From contig NC_087076.1 of NCBI RefSeq assembly GCF_026151205.1, positions 6,734,902 through 6,798,901 of the forward strand: DNA of 64,000 nucleotides. Direction: 5' to 3'. A model generated the notes under the pieces. That model was not told the origin of the DNA. It ran no database searches and was given only the letters and a program-made list of their open reading frames with translations. Positions 1-13,058 of the stretch are shown piece after piece. The stretch comes from Bolinopsis microptera (Eukaryota; Ctenophora; Tentaculata; Lobata; Bolinopsidae). Made by a program: the position numbers and the translations under genes. Each line of letters opens with the position of its first letter. The stretch's first letter is position 1.

Positions 1-193
1 GGTCTTCCTTATCTTCCCTCAGTCCTCTTCCTCCTCCCCCTAACTCAGTCCCTCCACTTACACCACCCCTCTCTCTCTGTCCCTCCACATCAGTCCTCAC
101 AGACCTCCTCCTCCCTAGTCCTCTCCTAACTCCTCCCTCCACCTCCCAAGTCCTTCATCCTCCTCTTCATCCTCCCTCCTCTTCCTCCACAGT
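1..193. repeat. C/T-only low-complexity tract
   Basis: Almost pure pyrimidine on this strand, built from variants of CCTCAGTCCTCCTCCTC. The same tract type recurs at 5650-5730, 10935-12035 and 12141-12958, each time next to the same 5.6 kb unit or junction module, so it is a structural part of that satellite. Open frames through it are meaningless Ser/Pro/Leu strings. Confidence 0.9.
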
Positions 194-639
194 AGACCCT
201 TATTTATTATTGGACTGATATGTTTCCGATTTGACATTAATTTCGATTCCTACTTGCCTTAAAAACCATTTGCCATCCATCAGGGATGGTCAACAACCTG
301 TTTTCCTATAAAACAATCAAATCTGTAAGCATCCATTTTACATTATCCTTATTTACATTAAACATTATTTGATAGAAACATTTCTATAACTGAAGTCTCA
401 CAGTTTCAAGACGTTGAATGCATTCAGAAACATACGAAAAAAGCCTTGTTAACACTGGCATGGATGTCTATTCATTATGTGTGAAATCTTAAAAGTGTAC
501 TAACATTTGTTCATTATAACACCTAACCCTGAGTTATTTCTCCATTCAAGAAATAACAAGGCACTGTTTCCATTGATTCTGTTGCTCTTGGTATGTTTCC
601 TGGAGCTAACATCAGACTTAGGAACGATGTTTTGACCAT

Positions 640-828
640 CACAATAATATGAGGTAAGGAGTATTGATAAGTAAGAGATATTGATGAGGTAAGAGTATTG
701 AGAGTAAAGTAATTGAAATGAGTAAGAGTATTGATAGTAAGAGTATTGATGATAAGAGTATTGATGAGTAAGAGTTTGATGAGTAAGAGTATTGATGAGT
801 AAGAGTATTGAAGAGGAAAGAGTATGTG
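640..828. repeat. 16-bp tandem repeat (GAGTAAGAGTATTGAT)n in unit A
   Basis: Roughly a dozen imperfect copies of a 16 bp unit, many with single-base losses. The same array is present in unit B at 6165-6470. The stop-free minus-strand frame across it is a by-product of the repeat. Confidence 0.85.
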
Positions 829-1366
829 TGATCTCACTCTCACCATCCTATGAAGTGAGCCACCAGGTCACTCCTTCCTCTTTCTGAGCTTTCGGTGGGA
901 CGTGGAAACATATAAATTCTTTTCTCACGATTCTTTTTTTAAATAAATAAATAACTTTAACAACCTAATTTTATTGAAAAATCTAAAAATATAAATAAAA
1001 ACAAATATTTAATAAAACAAATTCTTCTCTGTATTCCCCTACCCACTTTTTCTCGAAGAGGACTATTACTCCAGAATGTCTTCCCCTGGGTTTGAACTCG
1101 TCCCCGTCACAGCCGCAGCACTTTATGTCCATAAATGTCAATACCAAGTTCCTTGCAGTGTTCTTCGATTACGGTGTAAATGGTTTGGTCCAATACTAAG
1201 TGAGTATCTTGGGGTATCGCTGTCCATGATTACACTGAACCAAAAATCCCAAAGCAATAAAATAGAAATATTTCTAATTACAAGATTGTAAATGATAACT
1301 TTTGTTAAGTTGCGCACAGCAGTATCTGAAATAAAATTAATACACTCTGCTGTATGAGATTGAGAG

Positions 1367-1407
1367 AATTGTAGAGATTGTAGAGATTGTAGAGATTGTA
1401 GAAATTG
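1367..1407. repeat. 9-bp tandem repeat (TAGAGATTG)n
   Basis: Four to five copies of TAGAGATTG in unit A. The matching place in unit B (about 7100-7130) lacks the expansion, so the array is variable between the two units. Confidence 0.7.
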
Positions 1408-3954
1408 AGTACCAAAGGAAGTGCAGGAGTTAATTGTAACTTGATTTTGGTTGGTTGGAATGTGGTCAGAAACAGTTTAGTCTTCATTTCATTCATCAAG
1501 GCAAACCGTTTCTGGGGGATATCATGTACACGCTGGAAGCCAGCAGTTTCCCTGTCATATGAGAACCACGTTCTTATTGCAGGTTACAAAATCCCAGGGT
1601 AACCTGGCTGACCGGACCAAGCTCGCATGCGTGATCTTAGTCCTCTCATGCTAATGAAGTGAGCCACCACCCTCTTTCTCTTCTATCGCCCCTCGTTTCT
1701 CTGATCTTGTGTTTAGCCGATCCGGGATGTGGGCTCTTTATCCCCTGAGATAACGAGACAAGAACAAAGGTGTTTAAATCTTTATATATAGGATATAGAT
1801 ACAATACATCACAGTTACACTAACTGATTATTAAACTAACTGATTACTCATGAAGATTTCTCGTGAGATGGAGTTTCAAGAATAAAAATCTTCAAAGGAA
1901 AAAAAAAATTCTATCAAACTGGTGATGTCCGAAGTTTGTAGTTAACAAAACATATTGTCCATTGTCGAGTTTCCATCCAAAATCATTAGCTGCAAAAAAT
2001 CTCCCCGGCTAACTTTTTGTTAAAGTAACGATTGTAGAATATTATAATAAAAATTAACTTTCCCCCCGAATGCCTTACACAATTTGTCTTGGCATATAAC
2101 ATATACCGAAGATGCAGCTCGCTTGTCACATCCTGTAAATGCGAGTAGACTAATATATGAGGACAATATTTTTCTCTAATGATGATCTAGATAAGGTCCT
2201 AGAATAGCGTGAAGTCGTACACATAAGCGTTCGAGGGACGATGGACCCATACATTTCTCCTCTGCAGATTACGACGTTTTTGTGTCAGTTAAAAATTTAC
2301 CCAGCAGTAACAATGGAAATGGGTGTACCTTTTGGACCTTATAATATTGAATTTCTAGCATAGTTAGCTATATCAGTTTTGATTTTATTGTTTCTTTTGC
2401 TCTTTTGTCACCGGAAACAGCTGAAATTCATCATTAAAATCACAGATTATTTATAAAAAATAAATAATATACTTATTGTGCGGAGTTTGCAAGGACAACC
2501 CAACGTGTATCGCCGCGGGGCATCTCAACACAAATATCTTTAAACTAATGCACCCGCCTGACTATGTGTCTTACTCTCGCAAAAACACATACCAAATTCT
2601 ATAACGCTAAAACCACCTAAAACTTACTCTCCCGCTCCAACGGTTTTTCTACACTCAAACGTTTTCACTTCCACGTCTTTTGGCTTGGACGTAGCCACCA
2701 TTACATGACTGAGTTCGATTGAATCTGTATCGTTGTTGGCTGGGTCACAGACTTTACCAATAACGTCAGCAGTTCGATGTGAGGTTGTCAGCCCGCAGCA
2801 CTTCCTCTCAACGGCTGGTTGTTGTTAACAAATGTCGATTTTTTTTAAGAGCATTCTTATATAAGATATATAGCGGCTCACGTCAGACCATGTAAGCAAG
2901 GGGGGTAGGGTTTCCCACCATACCTCCTTCTTTGCCTGAGGATAATTGTGGTTTATTTTGTATTTAAATCATGGTACATCCTGGTGGAGACTGAAGCAAC
3001 TATAAACTTAACTCGAACCATTAGTCCAAAAAAAATGTTGAATACATGATTTGAATTAGGCTCGTTAAATATGATATAAATTATGCAAAACAGTATCTTT
3101 GTTTAAAAAATATTATTACCAACTCCCGTCTTAAAAACCACCATCCACAAAAATCCTCTTTATATAAATTTCAGCACAGCCTTTTTTAGTGTAATCTTAA
3201 TAAAAACTGCTGCCATTGGTCGATGTCTTCAATCAGTAGAAAGATGCTTGCAATTGGGACACAAAATTGCTAACTAATGCACCCGACTAACCGCTGCTTA
3301 CACCGAAACCTCCAAAATCTATAACACAATCCTACTAATCTACACTCAGCTCTAATGGCTATTCTACAACCCAAACTAAAACATCAAAATATCAATCATA
3401 CGCTTAAACCCAGCTGGTGAACATCTACCAAAATTACACTAGAGTAAAGTGAACAGATCAAAAGAGCATTGAACCAACAGTACCTAACTTCACAGTTGCC
3501 AGAGGGGTTGACGCGGACGTACGGTTTCCCTTTTTTCGCACTTCTATCCCCAAGATGTGTATCGCGTTTATTGACGTCCTCTGTGATTTTAAGTACGGTC
3601 TTCTAATAGCAGTAGAGTTGAACCTATAAAAATCACTAAATGTCCCTACATGTGTAGACGATCCCCTGTCTGTAAAGTATAAAATATGTTACACCTTACT
3701 TTGTTTTATTATGTACTTGTTACTAAAAAACGGTTAATGGTTTCTGTAACTCATCTCTCGGTTAAAGTTTAAGGTTTGAAACTTCAAAAATAAGCTTGCT
3801 TCTGCAATCTTTTCCTCTAGCTGTTGTGCTTTCTGTTTTTTAAATCATCATATTCCTAAATTGGGGTGCTGACCCCCTATGAAAACTGTTTTATAATGAA
3901 TACTAAATCTTGACTTGTGTTAGAAGGAGTTAAAGGACATTTTGCATATGCTAG

Positions 3955-4790
3955 GTGCTCTCCGAGCATGATTGCACGCCGTTCATTTTTTTCGCCAACC
4001 GCGGGGCGGCGTGCCCAAAATGGCCCGGCGTGGCGGGGCGTTCGGCGGCGTGGAACATAATTTCGTCAAAATTTAGGTTTTGAATTTCCAGGCCCACAAA
4101 TTGTGGCGTACGTGCGCGCATGAAATAATGATGGGTAAGAAGTGTGGTTTTTGTAAGCCTTTATTGGCGAAAACGTGGCTGAATGTGATGATGAACGTAA
4201 CTAATTGGCCACCATAGCAGCGATTAGGCCCCACAATACGAACATCCACCCCGCCGCTGACCTACAACATCAATGCAACCATCAGAAAACTCTAGTTTGT
4301 ACTTTCATGAGTATAAAGACTTTTAAGTGTTACAATACCTGGAATCAATGTTATTGTACTGTGACCTAATCACTGTTATTGTAATAAAGACCTAATTCTG
4401 TTAATCTGTTAATTCCTAATTCCTGTTAGTTACAAAAATAGGAATGTTTCATATGAAATACAAGAAAAATGGACTTCTTTTAGTTAAAAAAAAAGAAACA
4501 TTATTCAATACCTCCGTTACATTCAGGATGACTGCACATTTCCCCAATTAATATTAAGAAAATCAAAATTGTTCCATTGGCGTGGATAATTTGGGTCTCC
4601 GAGGTTCAAAATAACCCGACTGGCTTCCATACTCTTTCTTTGAAATTTTTATTTTAATTATCTCCCACCCCACGCCACGCCAACTTTAAGGAATCGGCGT
4701 GGCGGCGTGTGAAAATGTGCCGGGCGCGGCGTTGTCCGGCGGCGGCGTGCATCACGTCACCCGAGCCTATCATGTGCCCTCCTGCACGTC
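3955..4790. repeat. Unit A-specific insertion bounded by GC-rich GGCGTGGCGG motifs
   Basis: Two GC-rich clusters (about 3980-4060 and 4665-4760) rich in GGCGTGGCGG and GCACGCCG bracket an AT-rich core. Nothing like this is present in unit B, whose sequence diverges from unit A at about 3630 (9290 in unit B). The ends contain roughly opposed GCACGCCG words, so a decayed short inverted-repeat transposon is possible, but I could not define clean termini or a target duplication. Confidence 0.4.
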
Positions 4791-5524
4791 TCAACAATAT
4801 AAATAATATTACCAGATTTACAGGTAATATTTACACAACGTTCTTCACCTCACAATCTTTATTTTCCAGTATCATAAAGGACAAATTTACAGGAGTTCAT
4901 AATAAGGTTTCTCTTATCTACGGTCTGTTAATGGCACACGATATATTCGTAGTTTCCTGCTGGGAAAATATAACTTTAAATAAGGTAAATTGTTCTGTAT
5001 AATATGAATCCCCTAATATATGTTTACTGATACTGTCCATGATATAAAATCTAACTTAAAGCACTGTTCTGTAATCCTCCCAATTTCGATTACTTATACT
5101 ACTGCGAACCGGTCCTGTTGGAATAATTTCTGGGTGTTTGGTACCCGTTTCTAGCCATGAGAACCGGTCTAAAATGCTGAATGAATGTTCGTCTCTCCTG
5201 AGGTCCTGACGAGATCTAACTAAGACTTAGTTACAACCTTTAATTAATAACAATGACGAAATTTCATCTATTGGTCATATCATTGCTGAATATTTGTATG
5301 ATTGATACAGGTCCAGTTATAATTTTATTATAACGGGCCGCGTTTATAATACGTTGTTGTATCATGTTTGGTTATCCGTTGATGTTGAGGATAGGTGTTT
5401 GTGCACATAGTTGAAGTAGATAGCGTAACAGGCATTGGAGATGTGAAACTGACGCCATCAGGTACTGACGTAGTATTACGAGGTGGCTGCCCATGTTCGG
5501 GACTGCTAGCCGGAGGATGCTGAT

Positions 5525-5730
5525 TATGTGGGGGGGATCATGTTTTTTGTCCGTTCGGTACCCTATATTTCCAAACGGACAAAAAATAGAGCGGGGACAA
5601 AACGGACAAAAACAACAAGAAAGTAACAAAAAATGGAAATAACATTTTAGATTAGATGCTACCCCTCCCCTACTTCCTCCTCCTCGTCCTCAGTCCTCCT
5701 CTTCATTCCTCCTCCTCTTCCTCCCTCAGT
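5525..5730. repeat. Junction module with GGACAAAA words plus C/T tract (copy 1)
   Basis: It contains the words GTTCGGTACCCTATATTT and AACGGACAAAAAATAGAG, further GGACAAAA repeats, then AACATTTTAGAT and the C/T tract. The same module occurs at 10840-10950 and 12045-12150. Each copy directly precedes C/T-rich DNA, so it marks the repeating boundary of the satellite. Confidence 0.85.
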
Positions 5731-8700
5731 AGACTATTTATTATTGGGTCTGATATGTTCGATTCTGACATTTTTCGGATTCTAATTGCTTAACCAATTT
5801 GAATACATCAGGGGATGGTCAACCTGTATTTTCTCTATATGAACAATCAAATCTGTAAGCATCATTTTACATTATCATTATTTACATTATCAATTATTTT
5901 GGATAGAAACATTTCTATATCTGAATTCTCACTGTTTCAAGACGTTCGATGCATTCAAAATTAAGAAAAGCCTTGTTACTGGCATGATGTCCTAATTCAT
6001 TATGTGAAATCTTAAAGTGGTACTGACAATTGTTCATTATAAAACACCTAACCCTGTTTTTCTCATTCAAGAAATAACATGGCACTGTTCCCATTGATTC
6101 GTGCTCTTGGTATGTGCAGGAGCTACATCTGACTTAGGACGATTTTTGACCATCCAAGAATAGAGGTAAGAGTATTGAGAGTATGAGTATTGATGAGTAA
6201 GAGTATTGAAGAATAAGAGTCTTGATGAGTAAGAGTTTTGATGATAAAGAGTATATATGAGGTAAGAGTAAATTGATAGTAAGATATTGATGAGTAAGAG
6301 TATTGATGAGTAAGAGTATTGAATGTAGAAAGAGTATTGATGAGTAAGAGTATTGATGATTAAGAGTTATGATGAGTAAGAGTATTGATAGAGTAAGAGT
6401 ATTGGATGAGTAAGAGTTTTGATGAGGTAAGAGATTGACAGTAAGATATTGATGAGGTAAGAGTATGTGTGCTCTCACTCTCTCATCCTATTGAAGTGAG
6501 CCACCAGGTCACTCTTCCTCTTCTGAGCTTTCGTGGACGTGGACACATATATTTCTTTTCTCACTGATTCTTTTTTTAAAAATTAATAAATTTAACTTTA
6601 CAACTAATTTTATTGAAAAATTCTTCATATATATGATAAAACAAAAATATTTAAATAAAACACATTATTCTTCTCTGTAGTTCCCTTCCCAGCTTTTTCC
6701 TCGAAGAGACGAAACTCCAGAATAGCAGAATGTCTTCCTGGTTTGTACTCGTCCCGTCAAAGCCGCAGCACTGTAGTCCAGAAATGTCGAAAACCGAGTT
6801 CACTTCCCTTGCCAGTGTTCTTCGACGACGGGTAAATGTTTGGTTTCCATACTAAGTGACATATTCTTGGGTATCGCTGCCAGGAATAACACAGGAAAAA
6901 AAACCCCAAGTATGAAATAGAATATTTCTAATAACAAGAATGTAATGATACTTTCTGTTAAGTTGCGCACAGAGAGTTATCAGAATTAAAATTAACTACA
7001 CTCTCCACCACAACAGGCAGAATACACTATACCAGTTATTAGAAGACAATTAGTAGACAGTCAAGGCTAGAATAAATGAATGCCACACAAATTAATACAC
7101 TCTGCTGACAATAGACGAGAAATGTAGCGAGATGCAGTACCATCGGGCCCGGTGCAGGAGTTAGATTGTAACTTGATATTATGTATATGGTTGGCTAGAG
7201 GTCAGAAACAGTTTTATCTTCATATACCATCCGCCAGGCACCGTTCTGGGATATCCTTTACACGCTGGAAGCCCTGGGCAGTTTCCCGGTCAATAAGACC
7301 ACGTTCATTTGCAGGTTAATCAAAATCCAGGGTCATCTGGCTGACCGTCCAAGCTCGCATGTGTGATCTTAGTCACGTTATTCAATGAAGTGAGTCATCA
7401 ACTCTTTCTCCTCTGCCGCTCTCTGTTCTCAACCTTTGTGTTTAGCTATTTTCTCGGGATGTTGGCTCTTTATAAATATTATATTGGGGGGCCTGACATA
7501 ACAAACGTTACACTAACTGAATATTTCAACAAACTGAATACCCACAGAAGATTACTCGAGAGATGGAGTTTCAATGCATACTAATCATCACGGATCTCAC
7601 TGGGGATTGTCGGAAGTTGTGTAGTTACTGGACCAAATTGTCCTTTGTCGAGTTTTCCACCCAAATCATTAGGCTGCAGGTAAAACCCCCCGGCCAACAA
7701 CATTTATCGATTTAACGTACGGATTGTAGAATAATTAATAAAAAATTAACTTTTTCTCCCGTGTGAATCTTAACAATTTTGTCTTGGCATATACTATTCC
7801 GAAGATGCAGCTCGCTGGGACACAATCCTGTAAATAGGCGTGTAGGACTAATAATTGAGGAACAATATTATTCTCTATGATGAATCTAGATAGGTCCTAG
7901 GTCAGACAGCGTGGAAAGTCGTACACATAAGATTCCGTGGGACGTAGACCACATACATATTCGTCATCTGGCAGCTAACGGACGTATATTTAGTACAAGA
8001 TATAAATATAGCCAGCCGTCACATGGCATGGGTGTACCTTTGGTCCTTAAATTATAGAATATACACGCGAGTCACAACTCAATTTAGGAAAATGTAACAT
8101 TTGCTCTTGTCCAGCCGTAAAACATCTGAAATATCACTAAATTCAAGCAGATTTTATAATCAAAAAATAATAAACTTATGTGCGGAGTTATGCATGGCAC
8201 TACAAATATCTTTAACTACGCACCCGCCTTAACATTGTCTTACTCCTCAAAACCATCCAAATCTATAACGCTAAAACCACCTAAACCTACACTCCGCTCC
8301 AACGGTTTTTTCTACACTCAAACGGTTTTCACTTCCACGACTGTTGGCCTGGCGTGCCGTCCCGAATGGTCTCCCTGAGTTTCGATTTTGAAATCTGTCG
8401 TTGTTGGCTGGGTCACAGACTTTACTAATAACGTCATCAGTTCTTGATGTGAGGATGGCAGCCCGACTAGCACTTCCTCTCGGAACGGCTAGTTGTGTTA
8501 CACAAAAGTCGTTTTTTAGAGGCATTACTTATATATGAGATAACTAGCGGCTCTACGTCAGACCATTGTAGCAAGGGGGGTAGGGTTACCCGAGCATACC
8601 TCCTCTTTGCGAGGATGAAAATTTGTTTATTTTGTATTTAAATCATGTACAGAGACTGAAGCCAGGAACCTATAACTTTAACTCGCGACACATTAGTCCA

Positions 8701-10059
8701 AGTATAAAATTTTAGAATAAATGAATGATTAAAGCTCGTTAACATATGATAAAAAAAATGCAACAAAGTATCTTTGATAATAATTACATAAACCAACCTC
8801 CCGTCCATAAACCATCCATCCACAAAAAACCTCTTTATAGAATTTCAGCAGCCTTTTTTTAGTTGTAATCCTAAAATAAAGAACTTGCTGCCATTGGACG
8901 ATTTCTACTATCAGTAGAATAAGCTGTTGCAATTATGGACACAAATTGCAACTAATTCACCCGACTAACGCGTGTCATTACTCCGCAAGAACCAATCCAA
9001 AATCTATACACTAATCCTACCTAATCTTACACTCAGCTCTATTGGCTATTCTACAACTCAAACTAGAACATTAAAATATCGATCATTACCTTAAAACCTG
9101 CTGTGGAACATCATACCATATTACACTAGAGTAGTAGGGTGGTGTGACTGATCTAAAGTGCATTGAATCAACAGTACCTACTTTCCCAGTTACCAGAGGG
9201 GTTGACGCGGACCGTTCGGTTCTTTTTTGCGTTCTAATCACCACGATGTGTATCGCGTTAATATTGTTGACGATTTTAATAGAGTTGAACCAGAATCTGT
9301 TGGGGTCGTTTCCACCGCTAGTGTCCCATATAAACCCAAGGCATAGAGGTCCCACCAACAAACGTTATCCGTCGTGCGTTGGCACGGCATAAGCCATCTG
9401 ATTATACTCACATTCCTTACTGCCAACTGCTGTGCAGCAACACAAGGAAATATCACCCAATCGTTAACAATATTTATGGTACCAAGGGTAGTGGCTTAAC
9501 GATTGCCTCACCAATAACATATCGTTATCACCTTTTTTTGTTCTAGTCGAGGACTGACCAATTATAATCTTATCATTTTACAGAAATGAATGTACGAAAC
9601 AAAATAAAGATAACTTAATTTACATTCTAATATTTTAATCTTATAACGCCTGGGCACTACAATGACTCTCCGAAATCTCTTCAAGAAAACCTGCAAAAAT
9701 CTGGTGCCTCGGTACTCGTTACAGAATGCAGTTCGCTATGTGTCGTTTTAAGAGAAGATTTGTGAGCAAAGCTTCAATCAACTCTTCTCACGCCTTGCAA
9801 GTGCCTGGGCCGCATAACAAAAAGACTAACATGTATTTTCATTCTTAAACTCCCCACACATTTTGTTTCTTTGAGTTATCCTAAAAAAACTCGAGAGTCT
9901 TTCAAACAGCCCAGTGAGTAGGAGCCAAGAAATTATTGGGAAAGTTTAAAAAAAGTATAATTAGAACTAAAAGTAAAATTAACCTAATCCTCTTGTACCC
10001 TTGTTACATATGTTTTGTTTTTTATCTGCCTGCACCTTGGGTTGCTGCTGCTCTTGTAA
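5731..10059. repeat. Large satellite-like unit B
   Basis: Second copy of the large unit, tracking unit A with many small indels until about 9300. It then runs into unrelated AT-rich DNA (9500-10059) in which I see no gene or structure. Short frames at 7363-7584, 8178-8525 and 9086-9456 are not conserved in unit A and are not called as genes. Confidence 0.75.
6165..6470. repeat. 16-bp tandem repeat array in unit B
   Basis: The same GAGTAAGAGTATTGAT repeat as in unit A, about 18 degenerate copies here against about 12 there. The array length differs between the two large units. Confidence 0.85.
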
Positions 10060-10655
10060 CACTGACTTCTTTAGTCCCTATTCTTCTAGTGGAACGGAAG
10101 GTATCGGGGCTGTTTGCTTCCTGACTTCCCTTAACACTGACATCTTCTTTTAGTTCCTATTCTTCTAGTGGAACGGAATGGTTTCGGGGCTGTTTGCTTC
10201 TAATTCTTAACACTGACTTCTTTTAGAGTCCCTATTCTTCAAGTGGGACGGAATGGATCGGGGCTTTTTGCATCTGAACTTCTTAACACTGACTTCTGTT
10301 AGGTCCTATTCTTCTAGTACGGACTGGTTCGGGGCTGTTGCTTCCTGACTTCTTACATACAGACATCTTTAGTCCTATTCTTAAGTGGACGGAATGGTTC
10401 GGGGCTGATTGCTTCTGACTCCTTAACACTGACTTCTTTAGTCCATCTTCTAGTGGAACGGAATGGTTCGGGCTGTTGCTTCTGACTTCTTACACAGACT
10501 TTCTTAGTCCTGAATTCTTCTAGGGACGGAATTGGGTTCGGGGCTGTAGCTTCAGACTTCTAACGACTGACTTCTTTAGTCCTAGTCTTCTAGTGGACGG
10601 AATTGGTTCGGGCTGTTGCTTCTGTCTTCATAACACTGACTTCTTTAGTGGGGGG
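10060..10655. repeat. Tandem array of a ~70-bp unit
   Basis: Eight to nine consecutive copies carrying the words CTATTCTTCTAGTGGAACGG, GGTTCGGGGCTGTTGCTTC and TTAACACTGACTTC. Spacing of the GGAACGG word runs from about 79 down to about 67 bases because of single-base indels. Unit B lies upstream and the GGACATAG repeats follow directly. Confidence 0.85.
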
Positions 10656-10800
10656 TGACACGTCCCGACTATAGTCCGCTTGTCCTACATAGAAAACCAA
10701 AAAGGACAGGACATAGGCGGACATAGACGGACAAGGGTACATAGACGGACATAGGCGGACATAGTGCGGACAAAGCAGACATTAATGGACATTAAAATGC
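10656..10800. repeat. Short GGACATAG(R)CGGACATAG repeats
   Basis: About ten imperfect repeats built on GGACATAG and ACGGACAT, sitting between the 70 bp array and the second junction module. The GGACA word also dominates the junction modules, so these probably share an origin. Confidence 0.75.
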
Positions 10801-10839
10801 TAAAGAAAATGTTTCAATTTATATATGCTTTTAAAAGGG

Positions 10840-10950
10840 GGGATCATGTTTTTGTGTTCCGATTCGGTACCCTATATTTTCAAAACGGACAAAAAATAGA
10901 GCGACAAAAACGGACAAAATGAAAAATAAACAATTAGATGCTTCCTCCTC
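10840..10950. repeat. Junction module (copy 2)
   Basis: A GGGGGGATCATGTTTTTG start, then TTCGGTACCCTATATTTT and repeated ACGGACAAAA words. It matches 5525-5640 almost base for base apart from indels and leads into the C/T tract at 10935. Confidence 0.85.
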
Positions 10951-12035
10951 GCTACTCTTCCTCCCCTCTCCGCTGGGTCTTCCTGATCTTCCCTCAGTCC
11001 TCTAGCTCCTCCCCCTCGCTCAGTCCTCCCCTACTCCTCCCCGACCTCTCAGGTCCCCCCTCATCAGTCCTCAACAGTCCTCTCCTCCCTTCCCTGTCCT
11101 CCTCCTCCTCCTAGTACTCCTCCAGGGTCCTCCTCTTCCAATCCTCCTCCTCTTCCACCTCAGTCCTCCTCAGTCTCTCTCCTCATCCTTGTCCTCATCC
11201 TCCATCCTCCTCCTCAGTCCACCCCCAGTCCCCCTCCTCCTCCCTATTCAGTCCTCCCCTCCTCCACCCTTCTCCAGTCCTGCCTCAGTCCTCACTACTC
11301 CTACTGAGTTCCTCCTCCTCCCTCCTCCTCTTCCCTCTCAGTCATCCCTCCTCAGCCATCCCCTCATCCTCCTCCTTCCTCCTCCTCAGTCCTCCACGCC
11401 CTGGGTCCTCCTCCTCCTCTTCAATTCCTCCTCCTCCTTCTTCCCTCCCTCGGTCCTCAGTCCTTCTCCTCCTGGGTCCTCCTTCCTCATCCTTCTCATC
11501 AGTCCCTCCCTCCTCCCCAGTCCTCTCCAGTCCCCCCTCCTTCTCCTCCTCCTATTCAGTCCTCCTCCCTCCCCTCCTCCTCCTCTCCTCCTCCTCAGTC
11601 CTCCTCCTTCTCAGTCCTCCTTAGTCCTCCTCCTCCTCCCTCCTGAGTCCTCCTCCTCCTCCCTCTCTTCCCTCTCGTCATCCTCCTCAGCCCATCCTCC
11701 CTCAGCCTCCTCCTCAGTCCCCTCCTCATACTCCTCTCAGTCCTCCTCCTCGCTCCTGGTCTCCCTCCTCCTCCTCATTCCTCCTCCCTCCTCCCCCCTC
11801 GGTACTCAGTCCCTCCTCCTCCTCCTCCTCTCCCCTCATCTTCCTCATCAGTCCTCCCCGTCCTCTTCCCCTCCCCTCCCAGTCCCTCCCTCTCCTCCTC
11901 CTCTCCCATCCTCCTCATATCCTCAGTCCCCCTCTCCCCCCTCCTTCCTCCTCCCAGTCCTCCTGTCCTTCTTTCTCCTAGAGTCTTCCTCCTAAGGTCC
12001 TCTCCTCAGCCATCTCCTCAGTATTACTCCTCTCA
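10935..12035. repeat. Long C/T-only tract (1.1 kb)
   Basis: Essentially all pyrimidine on the + strand apart from the G of recurrent CAGTCCTCCTCC words. Long homopyrimidine DNA can form triplex (H-DNA) structure. The 268-codon open frame inside encodes only Ser, Leu and Pro and is an artefact of composition. Confidence 0.9.
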
Positions 12036-12044
12036 GTCCTTCCA

Positions 12045-12150
12045 CCGTTCGGTACCCTATATTTTCAAAACGGACAAAAAATAGAGACAAACAACGGACA
12101 AAAATGACAAAACGGACAAAAATGGAAATAACATTTAGATGCTTCTCCTC
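12045..12150. repeat. Junction module (copy 3)
   Basis: Third copy of the GTTCGGTACCCTATATTTTC / ACGGACAAAA module, here lacking the poly-G/GATCATG start. It splits the two long C/T tracts, with about 1.2 kb to copy 2. Confidence 0.85.
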
Positions 12151-12958
12151 CTCCTACTCTTCCTCCTCCTCCTCCGGGTCTTCCTGATCTTTTCCTCAGT
12201 CCCCCTCTTCCCTCCTCCCCTCCTCAGTCCTCCTCCTACACTCCTTGTCCCTCGTCCTCAGTCCTCCCCTCATCAGTCCTCAAACAGTCCCCCCCTCTCC
12301 CCCCAGTCCTCCTCTCCTCCTCCTGAGTCCTCCGTTCCTGGGTCCTTCCCTCCCTGGTCCCTCTCCTCTTCATCCTCCTCCTCTTCCTCCTCATCCCCTC
12401 ATCCCCAGTCCCCCCTCCTCAGTCCCTCCTCCTCATCCTTCTCCTCAGTTCCTCACTCCTCCTCAGTCCTCCCCCAGTCCCCCTCCCCTCCTCCTCCTAT
12501 TCAGTCCTCCTCCTCTCCTCCTTCTTCTCATCCTCTCCTCTCTCAGTCCTCCTCCTTCTCAGTCCCTCCTTAGTCCTCCTCCTCCTCCTCCTGATTCTCC
12601 TCCTCCTCCTCCTCCTCCTCAGTCCTCTTCCTTCCTCCGGTCCCATTCCTCCTCCAGCCATTCTCCTCAGTCCCCTCCTCATTTCCCCCTCCAGCTCCCT
12701 CCTCCTGGTCCTCACCTCCTCCCCTTCATCTCCTTCCTCATTCCTCCTCCTCCTCGTCCCTTTCCTCATATTCCCTCCCCCCGAAATCCTTACCCATCCC
12801 CTCCTCTCTCCCAGTCCTTCCTCCCCCAGTCCCCCCCCCTTCCTCCTTCCTCCTTTTCCCCAGTCCTCCCCCCTTTCACTCCCTCCTCCCCCTCCCCTCA
12901 GTTCTCCCCCCTCCTTTCCCTCCCAAATTTCCCCCTTCTTTCCCCCCTTTTTCCCCTT
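12151..12958. repeat. C/T-only tract running into the assembly gap
   Basis: Pyrimidine-only sequence that becomes still less structured (long C and T runs) over the last 150 bases before the Ns. Assembly evidently stopped inside this array, so its true length is unknown. Confidence 0.9.
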
Positions 12959-13058
12959 NNNNNNNNNNNNNNNNNNNNNNNNNNNNNNNNNNNNNNNNNN
13001 NNNNNNNNNNNNNNNNNNNNNNNNNNNNNNNNNNNNNNNNNNNNNNNNNNNNNNNNNN
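12959..13058. other. Assembly gap (100 N)
   Basis: Exactly 100 Ns, a conventional placeholder length. Sequence style changes abruptly across it, from a noisy satellite to clean AT-rich element DNA, so adjacency of the two sides depends on scaffolding. Confidence 0.99.

Larger units (their letters stand above)
194..5524. repeat. Large satellite-like unit A (about 5.4-5.6 kb)
   Basis: This block aligns by eye with 5731-9500. Matching landmarks are the TTATTTATTATTGG start (about 203 and 5738), the AAGCTCGCATG stretch (1619 and 7350) and GAGGGGTTGACGCGGAC (about 3502 and 9208). The copies differ by many one-base insertions and deletions in simple runs, which looks more like poor long-read consensus than biological drift. 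The block also has weaker internal repetition (about 2550-2680 against 3270-3400). I see no convincing gene in it. Confidence 0.8.

Noticed and set aside
11189-11995. 268-codon open frame on the plus strand
   Set aside because: Encoded only by a C/T-only tract. The peptide is a Ser/Pro/Leu string with no other residues of note.
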